From Aquimarina sp. (GTDB lineage: Bacteria > Bacteroidota > Bacteroidia > Flavobacteriales > Flavobacteriaceae), in contig NZVW01000154.1 of assembly GCA_002697475.1 (NCBI GenBank), positions 1 to 16,509 on the forward strand: DNA of 16,509 bases, written 5' to 3'. Below the pieces are notes generated by a model. That model ran no database searches. It saw only the letters and a list, made by a program, of their open reading frames with translations, and was not told where the DNA came from. Made by a program: the position numbers and the translations under genes. This document shows, in pieces, positions 7,173 to 14,529 of this stretch (positions are counted from its first letter, which is position 1; the number at the start of each line of letters is the position of its first letter).

Positions 7173-7973
7173 TTTACTATTAATTATTTTCTCTAAAATT
7201 GCCTCTACTCCAAAATCATTATTACTTTTTGTCATGTATCTCGCCACCTCTTTAACATTAGGGTGCGCATTCTCCATAGCAAAGCTAAAAGTGGCCTTAG
7301 ACATCATTTCCAGGTCATTATTATAATCACCAAAAACAACGGTCTCTTCTGGTGTGATATTTAACTTTTCTTGTAATTTCCCCAGCGCATGACCTTTATT
7401 AGCATCGTTATGGGAAAGATCGAGCCAAATTTCACCAGAAACTTTGACTTTTAATCTATCCTCTAAATGTTTTAGTGCCGGATATAAATATTTTTCAGAT
7501 CCATTCTGATTACAGATCGCTATTTTTAAATAGGCATCATCAACTACATCAGCCAGATTTTCTACAATTTCATAACGATCATAGAACTCTGTAAACATAT
7601 TGACAAAATCCTGTCCATAGTCTTCGATATAGCCTTTCTTTCTTCCACATAGAATAACCTGAGAGCCTTCTAGATCTTTAGTGAGATCCAAAAGTTCCAG
7701 ATATAGATCTCTATCAATGACCGTCTTCTGTAATTCTTTATTACCGTGCATGGTTAAGGCGCCATTTTCTGCAATCACAAAGATATCATCCTTTATAGGT
7801 CTAAGTTTGTGGATTATACTATAATATTGTCTTCCACTTGCTGCTACAAAGGTTATTCCTAAGTTTTGTAATTGTTCAAACTGCCTGAAAAACTGCTCAC
7901 TTACTTTACCCTCTGAATTGAGCAAAGTTCCATCCATATCAGTAGCTACAAGCTTTACTTTAGATAAATCCAT
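7167..7973 (-). CDS. HAD-superfamily hydrolase, Cof type
   Basis: Cytosolic phosphatase of the Cof/YidA group (HAD subfamily IIB), 268 aa, probably acting on sugar phosphates or other small phosphoesters; the substrate cannot be read from the sequence. All four HAD motifs are present: DMDGTLL with nucleophile Asp12 and Asp14, Ser46 in AASGRQ, Lys193 in ANKGHAL, and GDYNNDLEMM with Asp216 and Asp220. The cap domain lies between motifs II and III (about residues 80-185). The family ending KSNNDFGVEAIL is also present. The ATG at 7973 is preceded by AAAGGA at a good distance, one of the few clear ribosome binding sites in the window, and by an exact TAnnTTTG. It converges with and slightly overlaps the Kelch-repeat gene. 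Confidence 0.93.
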   Translation of the reverse strand: MDLSKVKLVATDMDGTLLNSEGKVSEQFFRQFEQLQNLGITFVAASGRQYYSIIHKLRPIKDDIFVIAENGALTMHGNKELQKTVIDRDLYLELLDLTKDLEGSQVILCGRKKGYIEDYGQDFVNMFTEFYDRYEIVENLADVVDDAYLKIAICNQNGSEKYLYPALKHLEDRLKVKVSGEIWLDLSHNDANKGHALGKLQEKLNITPEETVVFGDYNNDLEMMSKATFSFAMENAHPNVKEVARYMTKSNNDFGVEAILEKIINSKL

Positions 7974-7992
7974 AGTATTCCTTTAAAAACAG

Positions 7993-8000
7993 CAAATGTA
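7993..8000 (-). promoter_or_regulatory. Promoter of the HAD hydrolase gene, -7 element
   Basis: On the minus strand this reads TACATTTG, an exact TAnnTTTG. The start should be near 7987, about 14 nt before the ATG, with AAAGGA in between. Confidence 0.6.
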
Positions 8001-8061
8001 AAGCCCTGATTTTGAAAAAGAGACCTATATCCCGTAAAATTTAGTTTAATTTAGGGTTTGA

Positions 8062-8069
8062 TAACTTTA
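8062..8069 (+). promoter_or_regulatory. Possible promoter of the YjbQ-family gene
   Basis: TAACTTTA differs from TAnnTTTG only in its last base and ends 11 nt before the ATG at 8081. The position is right but the match is imperfect. Confidence 0.3.
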
Positions 8070-8080
8070 GGCTATAAAAG

Positions 8081-8503
8081 ATGTTATTTTTTCAAAAAGA
8101 GATACAACTCCAATCCTTTAAAAGAGGGTTTCATTTGATTACTGAAACCATTATCTCTGAGTTTCCTGAAATTCAGGATATCAAAACAGGTCAGCTGCAG
8201 GTATTTATTAAGCATACTTCTGCCAGTTTAACCATTAACGAAAATGCAGACCCTACTGTTCGAGCAGATTTTGAAAGCCACTTTAACCAATATGTTCCTG
8301 AAAATACTCCCTATTACATACACACCTACGAAGGTCCTGATGATATGCCAGCGCATATCAAAGCATCATTACTAGGAAATTCAATTCTAATCCCTATAAC
8401 AAATGGCAAGCTAAATCTAGGTACCTGGCAAGGTGTCTATTTATGTGAACATAGAAATCACGGAGGACCTAGAAAACTGGTATTAACTGCCTATGGGAAG
8501 TGA
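8081..8503 (+). CDS. YjbQ family protein (UPF0047)
   Basis: Member of the widespread UPF0047/YjbQ family, 140 aa, a small trimeric beta-rich fold. Some members are annotated as secondary thiamine-phosphate synthase because they can give weak thiamine-phosphate synthase activity; the real role is unsettled. Family signatures are clear: FIKHTSASLTINENADPTVRAD (residues 42-63), YEGPDDMPAHIKASLLG (83-99) and LNLGTWQGVYLCEHR (111-125). Conserved His45, His92 and His124 with nearby acidic residues form the usual putative metal site. The start is an ATG with little space to the divergent HAD gene (107 nt). It converges with the S23-like gene. Confidence 0.92.
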   Translation: MLFFQKEIQLQSFKRGFHLITETIISEFPEIQDIKTGQLQVFIKHTSASLTINENADPTVRADFESHFNQYVPENTPYYIHTYEGPDDMPAHIKASLLGNSILIPITNGKLNLGTWQGVYLCEHRNHGGPRKLVLTAYGK

Positions 8504-8508
8504 AATAT

Positions 8509-8538
8509 TCAATTATCAAGTTCCAAATTTCAGCTTAA
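8509..8538. repeat. Left inverted-repeat border of the S23-like gene
   Basis: The reverse complement of this stretch aligns with 8912-8939. TTAAGCT-GAAATTT and TAATTGA are shared, with a one-base bulge and a divergent middle. It covers the stop codon of the S23-like gene and lies just after the YjbQ-family stop. Confidence 0.4.
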
Positions 8539-8885
8539 GATTTAAGTATAATAGATGAAAATATTTTTCTAAGCTGTTCACTTTCTTCAATCAGGTTGCT
8601 TATTATTTCCGCGTGATCCGGGTTGAAATCTTTCAATAATATTAACCAAAATTGTGATTCTTTAGCCTCCTTTCTAGCGATTTTGAGTCTAAATTTAAAA
8701 TCTCTATCCCCCAATTTTTCATTTGCCTCAATATAATTCGCTCCTACCGAACCAGAGGATTTAATCAATTGTTTACCGTCCTCAATATTAGACAAAGATT
8801 TAGGTAGCATATTAATTAGCAATCTACATTCCTTTGCAAATAAATAAGTTCTTTCCTCAAGATTGTAAACATTTGATTTGTTCAC
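8535..8885 (-). CDS. Four-helix-bundle protein, S23 / 23S rRNA intervening-sequence family
   Basis: A 116-aa all-helical protein of the S23 family, named because relatives are encoded inside intervening sequences of 23S rRNA genes in Leptospira and others; the function is unknown. The family core is clear: ELIKSSGSVGANYIEA-like segment (residues 39-54, here QLIKSSGSVGANYIEA), FKFRLKIARKEAKESQFWLILL (63-84) and a last helix with EESEQLRKIFSSII. No rRNA gene is next to it. The start is GTG at 8885; no in-frame ATG precedes it. It follows the small membrane protein gene by 62 nt on the same strand, and imperfect inverted repeats border it on both sides, suggesting that it arrived as an inserted unit. 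Confidence 0.88.
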   Translation of the reverse strand: MNKSNVYNLEERTYLFAKECRLLINMLPKSLSNIEDGKQLIKSSGSVGANYIEANEKLGDRDFKFRLKIARKEAKESQFWLILLKDFNPDHAEIISNLIEESEQLRKIFSSIILKS

Positions 8886-8911
8886 CTTGTCAAGAATTGA
8901 ATTTTGGAATT

Positions 8912-8939
8912 TTAAGCTTGAAATTTAAAAATTAATTGA
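8912..8939. repeat. Right inverted-repeat border of the S23-like gene
   Basis: Partner of 8509-8538. It includes TTAAGCTTGAAATTT and TAATTGA, lies upstream of the GTG start, and reaches almost to the stop codon of the neighbouring membrane-protein gene. Confidence 0.4.
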
Positions 8940-8947
8940 TTTGATTT

Positions 8948-9388
8948 TTAAAACCACTCTGACCACGGAATTCTACTTAGCATCAATATCCATGCTATGG
9001 TATAAAATATAGCTATCTGTTTGAATTTAGGTGTAGAAGTTAGTTTCTTTTTATGTTTAGAGTATCCTACTGTAATGAATACAACCATAAGAATCATAGT
9101 AAAAGGATGTTCTACATTATAAAGTCTAAGCAATGGATCACCCATAATCTCTGAAGCAGAAACACCGCTATTAAACCATAAAACTTTTGGTGAAACAAAG
9201 AAAATGATAATTCCTATTAATAGCTGAAGATGCGTAACGATTAACGCAAATAATGATATTCTGAAATCCTTAGGCGCATATTCTCTTTTAGTTATAACGC
9301 CAAAAATTCCATTTATAGTAGCTAGTGTAACTACTAACACCACAAGGTAAGCCCAGTAAGAATGAACGATTTGAATAGCTTCGTACAT
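8948..9388 (-). CDS. Small four-helix membrane protein with conserved-looking histidines
   Basis: Integral membrane protein of 146 aa with four hydrophobic segments at about residues 10-30, 44-65, 93-109 and 124-138. Histidines sit in or at the ends of the helices: His9 (QIVHSYWAYL), His53 (IVTHLQLL), His94 (VEHPFTM) and His112 (YSKHKKK). That layout resembles b-type cytochromes, so heme binding is possible but unproven. As I recall, Flavobacterial relatives are often mislabelled as ribosomal protein L27; this sequence is plainly not L27. The frame extends to a TTG at 9412, but that codon belongs to an exact TAnnTTTG box, so I choose ATG 9388. It is separated from the upstream TonB receptor by a strong terminator and followed by the S23-like gene. 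Confidence 0.75.
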   Translation of the reverse strand: MYEAIQIVHSYWAYLVVLVVTLATINGIFGVITKREYAPKDFRISLFALIVTHLQLLIGIIIFFVSPKVLWFNSGVSASEIMGDPLLRLYNVEHPFTMILMVVFITVGYSKHKKKLTSTPKFKQIAIFYTIAWILMLSRIPWSEWF

Positions 9389-9409
9389 AGTAGATTGTTT
9401 AGATGAACT

Positions 9410-9417
9410 CAAAGGTA
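9410..9417 (-). promoter_or_regulatory. Promoter of the small membrane protein gene, -7 element
   Basis: On the minus strand this reads TACCTTTG, an exact TAnnTTTG. The transcript should start near 9404, about 16 nt before the ATG at 9388. It lies just past the terminator of the receptor gene, so the membrane protein has its own transcription unit. Confidence 0.6.
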
Positions 9418-9432
9418 ATCATATTCCATAAA

Positions 9433-9462
9433 AAAACCTCATCTAAAAATAGATGAGGTTTT
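9433..9462 (-). terminator. Intrinsic terminator of the TonB receptor gene
   Basis: A perfect 13-bp inverted repeat, AAAACCTCATCTA and TAGATGAGGTTTT, surrounds a 4-nt loop 24 nt after the receptor stop. On the minus strand it is followed by further T residues, as expected of a Rho-independent terminator. Confidence 0.88.
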
Positions 9463-9485
9463 GTATTTTAGTTATTATTCAAGTT

Positions 9486-12400
9486 TTAGTTAAAAGTATA
9501 TCTTAAACCAACTTGCATTTGCCATCTAGAAGACTGAATTCCTCTATCATCCAGTTGTTCTATACCACCCTCAAAAGATGCAGGATTAAAACTAAACTCT
9601 GGATCTGGTCCCGCTTGTTCAGTTTCCAATAATCCTATGTTACTTGGTATAAACTTTCTTTTACCCCAATCTTTATTAAGTAAGTTAGTAAAATTAAAGA
9701 TGTCTAAAGAAAGTTGTAAAGTATTTCTATTCTTACCAGTATTGATATAAAAGTCTTGTAAAAACTTCAAGTCGATAGTATGGCTCCAAGGTCCTCTATC
9801 CCCATTACGCTCAGCATACTGACCTCTTCTCTCTCTTAAATAATCATTTCCTTCAATAAATGCATCTAATGCCGCCCATTGCTCAGCAGATGTTAGACCA
9901 TTTTCTCCATCTCTTAGATTGATTTCGCTTGCATTTCTAGGAATATATATTAAGGCATTATCTCTTGAATCATCATTTAATAGATCTCTTCCTTCTCTAT
10001 ATACGAAGGAGTAAGGAGCACCTTGAGTTCCCTCATAAAATAATGCTATTGTAGATTTCATAAATCCTAAGTACTCTTTTTCATAACTAACATTTGCCGA
10101 AAAACGAGAACCTTGAGAGAAATCCGATCTGGCTAAATCTATATTAGAGTTTTTACCATTAACAGTCTGGATATTTCTCCATTGAGAACTGTTTTGAGAA
10201 GATGTACCATCAAAGATCGACTCAGATTCTCCATATGAGTACGAGAAACTACCTCTAAAGCCATTTTCTAGTGGTTTAGTTAAAGTTACCGATGTATTAT
10301 AAGAATAACCTTCTCCAGTGTTAGAACCTAAAATAATTCTTCCGTAAGTATTATCAATTAAATCACCAAAACTATCACTATAATAAGGACGGTTATCAGC
10401 TCCATTCAAAGTTCCCACAGGGCCTGCAATATTTAAGTTTTCGTAATAGATGTTGGTGATAACATCAGTATATAAGAAATCTGCGCTTGCGATTAATCCC
10501 CAAACTGGTAATTTTTGGTCTACTGCAATATTATACTTTATTACTTGAGGTAATTTTAAATCAGGTACAAATAAGTCAATATTTCCAGCAACACCGCCAG
10601 TTCCTGGTTCAACTGCAACAGGCTGATTGTTAATATCTGGATTAAAGGTAATTGTCGATGGATCTAAGTTAAATCCTCCCGTAAAACCTCCCGTAATACC
10701 ATTATTATTATAAGAACCACCTGGCCATACTAATGGAATTCGAGAAGTGAATATACCCATACCTCCTCTTATTTGTGTCTTTCTATCTCCATTAACATCC
10801 CAGTTAAAACCTAATCTCGGAGAAATGTGAGCAGATGGTCTAATTCTTTTTCCAACTTCAGCTCCTTGTAAATCTTTTCCGGCTGCTTCTAATAATGGAA
10901 TGGTTCTAGTATTAAAGTCTAAATTGGTTGCGCCATCTTCAAATATAGGTACATCCACACGAAGTCCCATTGTAAACTTAAAATTATCAGATATACTAAT
11001 GTCATCCTGAACATAGAAACTTGGTTGATACAATTTAAATTCTGAAGCTCCATCAGATTCGTCACCAACAGCGTTTCCTCCCACTAATGAATACCCTCTT
11101 TGATATTCATCAATTATACCATTATAAAAATCATCAACACTATTAAAAGTATAATCTCCGTAGTTAAAAGAAAAGAATAAATTCTTTATTTTAGAAAATT
11201 CGTGTTGAGTACCAATAGTTATAGTGTGTCTACCGCTATATATTTCAAAATTATCTGCAATATTTAGAACATCCTGATCTAGTAAGTTCGAAGTAGAAAA
11301 TGGCTCAGCTCCAAAAGTTATAGTTCCTCCACCATCTCTAATATCAACAGATGGAAATGGATCTCCAGAAGGATCTCTATCATCTCTTACAGTTTTATAC
11401 CCAACTAAAAGATTGTTAGATCCCCAATTTCCAAGAGTAGAGTTAAACTCAAGCGTAGTTTCATTTTTTACACTCTCAAAATATTCAGAACCATTTATGA
11501 ATCCTATATTTCTATTTCCACTATTTCTCGCTTCAAGATTCTCAGCTTTCACATAGTTATGCTTAACACTTAATTGGTTATTTTCATTTATATTCCAATC
11601 AAGTTTTAATGTTAATTTATCACTATCCAAAAATCTTGTATTGTTATCAAATCCTCCAGGATTGTAACCATAGGTAGTTTGAAGGAAATTAGACAAATCT
11701 TGTATTTGAGCTAAACTAGAGTCACCTTGATAATTACTAAAGTTAAATGGTTGAGGTGTCTCAGCCTCTTCTCGCTCATAATTCACAAAATAAAACAATT
11801 TATTTTCGATTATAGGTCCACCAACTCTTACACCATAAATTCTAGAGGAAAAATCAGCTAATTTTTCTCTTGATTCTCCATCATCAACTAAAGAAGGAGG
11901 CGTTTTACCAGCTAAATCTTGATTCCTAAAATAGGTATACGCAGATCCCTCTATATTATTAGTTCCTGATCTTGTAATTGCATTAATTGCTCCTCCGGAA
12001 AATCCAGATTGTCTTACATCAAATGGAGCAATATTAACTTGAAAAGTTTCAATAGCATCGATAGAAAATGGGTTAACTCCGGTTTGACCACCATCGGTAC
12101 CAGAACCAGCTAAACCAAATACATCATTACTAACTCCTCCATCAATATACAATGCATTGTATCTATTATTTTGTCCGGCTAAAGAAACAGAAAAACCATC
12201 ATCTCCTTCACTTATCTGAGCTTGCGGTGTAATTCTAACAAAATCAGCAACAGATCTAGAAACTGAAGGTAACGTAGATATTTGCTTCTCTGTCACGGTA
12301 GTTTCAGAACCTGTTTTACCAGAATCAAAAATGTTGTTTCTAGTAGTCTGAATAACTACCTCATCTAAAACATTAGCTTCTTCCTTCATTTGTACGCTCA

Positions 12401-12713
12401 TGTTTTTAGAGTCACCAAGTTGTAGATAAACATCATCCTTAACAACACTTAAAAAACCAACATAAGTTATGTTGATTCTATACGGACCTCCAGTTCTCAT
12501 GTTAGAGATACGATAAAAACCATCGAAATCGGTAATAGCAGCATACTGAGTTCCTGAAGGCAAATGCAAGGCCACTATATTGGCACCTGGAAGAGGCTCT
12601 CCATTGTTATCAGTAACTTGACCATTTATCGATGATTTAGTTACTCCTTGTGCAAAGGTCTGAGAGACCGCTGCCATAAGAATTACAATAAATAAAAATG
12701 TAATCTTCTTCAT
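9486..12713 (-). CDS. TonB-dependent receptor, Oar-like, with carboxypeptidase-regulatory-like domain
   Basis: Outer-membrane protein of 1075 aa. Residues 1-22 form a signal peptide (MKKITFLFIVILMAAVSQTFAQ). Residues about 28-110 form a carboxypeptidase-regulatory-like domain (INGQVTDNNGEPLPGANIVA, DGFYRISNMRTGGPYRINITYVGF). A plug domain follows (about 115-250; VLDEVVIQTTR, SVADFVRITPQAQ, YNALYIDGG, SGFSGGAINAITRSGTN), and then a long beta-barrel that ends in RWQMQVGLRYTFN with the terminal aromatic residue favoured by outer-membrane assembly. Length and plug pattern resemble the Oar receptors rather than SusC. No SusD lipoprotein gene is adjacent, so a glycan-uptake pair is not indicated; the cargo is unknown. 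It is a single-gene unit ended by the terminator at 9433-9462. Confidence 0.93.
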   Translation of the reverse strand: MKKITFLFIVILMAAVSQTFAQGVTKSSINGQVTDNNGEPLPGANIVALHLPSGTQYAAITDFDGFYRISNMRTGGPYRINITYVGFLSVVKDDVYLQLGDSKNMSVQMKEEANVLDEVVIQTTRNNIFDSGKTGSETTVTEKQISTLPSVSRSVADFVRITPQAQISEGDDGFSVSLAGQNNRYNALYIDGGVSNDVFGLAGSGTDGGQTGVNPFSIDAIETFQVNIAPFDVRQSGFSGGAINAITRSGTNNIEGSAYTYFRNQDLAGKTPPSLVDDGESREKLADFSSRIYGVRVGGPIIENKLFYFVNYEREEAETPQPFNFSNYQGDSSLAQIQDLSNFLQTTYGYNPGGFDNNTRFLDSDKLTLKLDWNINENNQLSVKHNYVKAENLEARNSGNRNIGFINGSEYFESVKNETTLEFNSTLGNWGSNNLLVGYKTVRDDRDPSGDPFPSVDIRDGGGTITFGAEPFSTSNLLDQDVLNIADNFEIYSGRHTITIGTQHEFSKIKNLFFSFNYGDYTFNSVDDFYNGIIDEYQRGYSLVGGNAVGDESDGASEFKLYQPSFYVQDDISISDNFKFTMGLRVDVPIFEDGATNLDFNTRTIPLLEAAGKDLQGAEVGKRIRPSAHISPRLGFNWDVNGDRKTQIRGGMGIFTSRIPLVWPGGSYNNNGITGGFTGGFNLDPSTITFNPDINNQPVAVEPGTGGVAGNIDLFVPDLKLPQVIKYNIAVDQKLPVWGLIASADFLYTDVITNIYYENLNIAGPVGTLNGADNRPYYSDSFGDLIDNTYGRIILGSNTGEGYSYNTSVTLTKPLENGFRGSFSYSYGESESIFDGTSSQNSSQWRNIQTVNGKNSNIDLARSDFSQGSRFSANVSYEKEYLGFMKSTIALFYEGTQGAPYSFVYREGRDLLNDDSRDNALIYIPRNASEINLRDGENGLTSAEQWAALDAFIEGNDYLRERRGQYAERNGDRGPWSHTIDLKFLQDFYINTGKNRNTLQLSLDIFNFTNLLNKDWGKRKFIPSNIGLLETEQAGPDPEFSFNPASFEGGIEQLDDRGIQSSRWQMQVGLRYTFN

Positions 12714-12743
12714 TATAAAAATATTGAGTTAATAAATTCGGCG

Positions 12744-12751
12744 CAAAAGAA
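12744..12751 (-). promoter_or_regulatory. Possible promoter of the TonB receptor gene
   Basis: On the minus strand this reads TTCTTTTG, one base away from TAnnTTTG, and lies 30 nt before the ATG at 12713. No better candidate is visible in the 177-nt gap after pgi, which otherwise holds only AT-rich sequence and a weak 7-bp hairpin at 12848-12866. Confidence 0.35.
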
Positions 12752-12890
12752 CGAATCTTTCAGCAATTTTACATTATCTTAACGTTAATTATTAGCCGTA
12801 AAATAATGACGGTATACAAGTTATAATTTATGTTTATGTAACTGATTATAAGAACTTTATTCTTATCAAGAAGTTATTAACCGAAATATT

Positions 12891-14528
12891 TTATTTTAGA
12901 TAATATTTTAACAGATTTGTTGTGGAAGAATCATGATCGTTAATATGATTGTTATTGATTTCTAAAAGTATATTATCTGCAAGTTGTTTCCCTAATTCTA
13001 CTCCCCATTGATCATAGCTGAAAATATTCCAGATAATTCCCTGTACAAAAATTCGTTGTTCATACATCGCTATTAAGGCTCCTAATGATTTTGGAGTTAA
13101 TTGATCAATTAACAAGGTTGTAGTAGGTTTGTTTCCTTCAAAAATCTTAAACGGTAACAGCTTATCAATTATTGCTGGCGATAAATTTTTATCTGCTAAT
13201 TCATTTTGTACTTCTGCCGCTGTTTTTCCATTCATTAAAGCTTCTGTCTGGGCAAAGAAATTAGCCATAAGTTTATCCTGATGATCCTGATCACCAAACA
13301 ATGTCTTTTTGAACCCAATAAACTCTGCAGGAATTAATTTCGTACCCTGATGTATCAATTGAAAGAAAGCATGCTGGGCATTGGTTCCAGGTTCTCCCCA
13401 AATAATTGTACCTGTCTGGTAATTTACTGCATCGCCATTACGATCTACACTTTTACCATTACTCTCCATAATACCTTGTTGCAGGTATGCCGGTAGTCTA
13501 TGTAAATATTGAGAGTAGGGTATGATGGCTTCACTTTCTGCATTGAAGAAATTGTTATACCATATACTAAGCAATCCTAAAATGACGGGTATATTCTTTT
13601 TAAAAGGAGTATTTTTAAAATGAGTGTCCATCTCATGTGCTCCCTGAAGTAATTTTTCAAAATTATCATAACCTATTGAGATACTGATAGAAAGTCCTAC
13701 AGCACTCCAAAGCGAAAAACGCCCTCCAACCCAATCCCATAGAGGAAATATGTTTTTTTCTTCAATGCCAAAATCAACTACCTTTTGTACATTGCTTGAT
13801 ACTGCTACAAAGTGTTTACCTACAGCTTCTTCACTAACGCTATCCATAAACCACTTTCTTGCAGTTATAGCATTGGATAATGTTTCCTGAGTACCAAAAC
13901 TTTTAGACACCACAATAAACAAAGTAGTCTCAGGATTAAGGTTTTTTAAATTTTGATGAACGTGATCTCCATCTACATTAGAGATAAAATGAAGATTAAG
14001 ATCATTTTTATAAAATTCTAATGCTTCAGTGATCATTACAGGTCCAAGATCAGATCCTCCAATACCTATATTGACAATATCAGTAAATGCTTTACCAGTA
14101 TACCCTTTTAAAGTACCGCTAATTACACGTTCGCTAAAATCCTTTATTTTTTGTTTTACATCTGCTACCTCAGGAATAATATTATGTCCAGAAACATTAA
14201 CTTCTTTATCCGAAAAGTTTCTAAGGGCTGTGTGCAAAACTGCTCTGCCTTCAGTTTCATTAATGATATCTCCATTGAAATAAGAAGCAATTGCATCGCT
14301 AAGTTTTGTCTCTTCAGCTAACTGGAGCAGCAGTTCAATCGTTGTATTGTCTATTCTGTTTTTAGAGTAATCTACATAAAAGTCATTCCACTCAATCGAC
14401 AGCTCAGTTGCTCTCTCAGGGTTGTTTTTAAATAGCTCTTTTAGATGTTTGTTTTTAATACTCTCATAATGACTGGTTAATTCTTTCCAGGCTTTTGTGG
14501 TGGTTGGGTTTATAGTTGGTAATGCCAT
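12891..14528 (-). CDS. pgi: Glucose-6-phosphate isomerase
   Basis: Interconverts glucose 6-phosphate and fructose 6-phosphate in glycolysis and gluconeogenesis. At 545 aa it has the long bacterial/eukaryotic form. Visible motifs are NIGIGGSDLGP (153-163), VVSKSFGTQETLSNA (206-220, phosphate binding), the signature WVGGRFSLWSAVGL (266-279), ESNGKS with catalytic Glu355, GEPGTNAQHAFFQLIHQGT with His386, and DQWGVELGKQLA (506-517) with Lys514. It starts at an ATG one base after the stop of the M23 gene, so the two are almost surely co-transcribed and probably translationally coupled. It is the last gene of the minus-strand cluster before the receptor gene. Confidence 0.98.
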   Translation of the reverse strand: MALPTINPTTTKAWKELTSHYESIKNKHLKELFKNNPERATELSIEWNDFYVDYSKNRIDNTTIELLLQLAEETKLSDAIASYFNGDIINETEGRAVLHTALRNFSDKEVNVSGHNIIPEVADVKQKIKDFSERVISGTLKGYTGKAFTDIVNIGIGGSDLGPVMITEALEFYKNDLNLHFISNVDGDHVHQNLKNLNPETTLFIVVSKSFGTQETLSNAITARKWFMDSVSEEAVGKHFVAVSSNVQKVVDFGIEEKNIFPLWDWVGGRFSLWSAVGLSISISIGYDNFEKLLQGAHEMDTHFKNTPFKKNIPVILGLLSIWYNNFFNAESEAIIPYSQYLHRLPAYLQQGIMESNGKSVDRNGDAVNYQTGTIIWGEPGTNAQHAFFQLIHQGTKLIPAEFIGFKKTLFGDQDHQDKLMANFFAQTEALMNGKTAAEVQNELADKNLSPAIIDKLLPFKIFEGNKPTTTLLIDQLTPKSLGALIAMYEQRIFVQGIIWNIFSYDQWGVELGKQLADNILLEINNNHINDHDSSTTNLLKYYLK

Positions 14529-14529
14529 T

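Noticed and set aside
8535..8885. S23-like gene as evidence of a nearby 23S rRNA gene
   Set aside because: No rRNA sequence is visible on either side; the neighbours are protein genes.
8948..9388. Annotation as 50S ribosomal protein L27
   Set aside because: Relatives sometimes carry that label, but the sequence is a four-helix membrane protein with no L27 features.
12848..12866. AT-rich hairpin (ATAAGAA / TTCTTAT) after pgi as a terminator
   Set aside because: Only 7 bp, mostly A-T pairs, and no following U-run on the minus strand; such repeats arise easily in AT-rich DNA.
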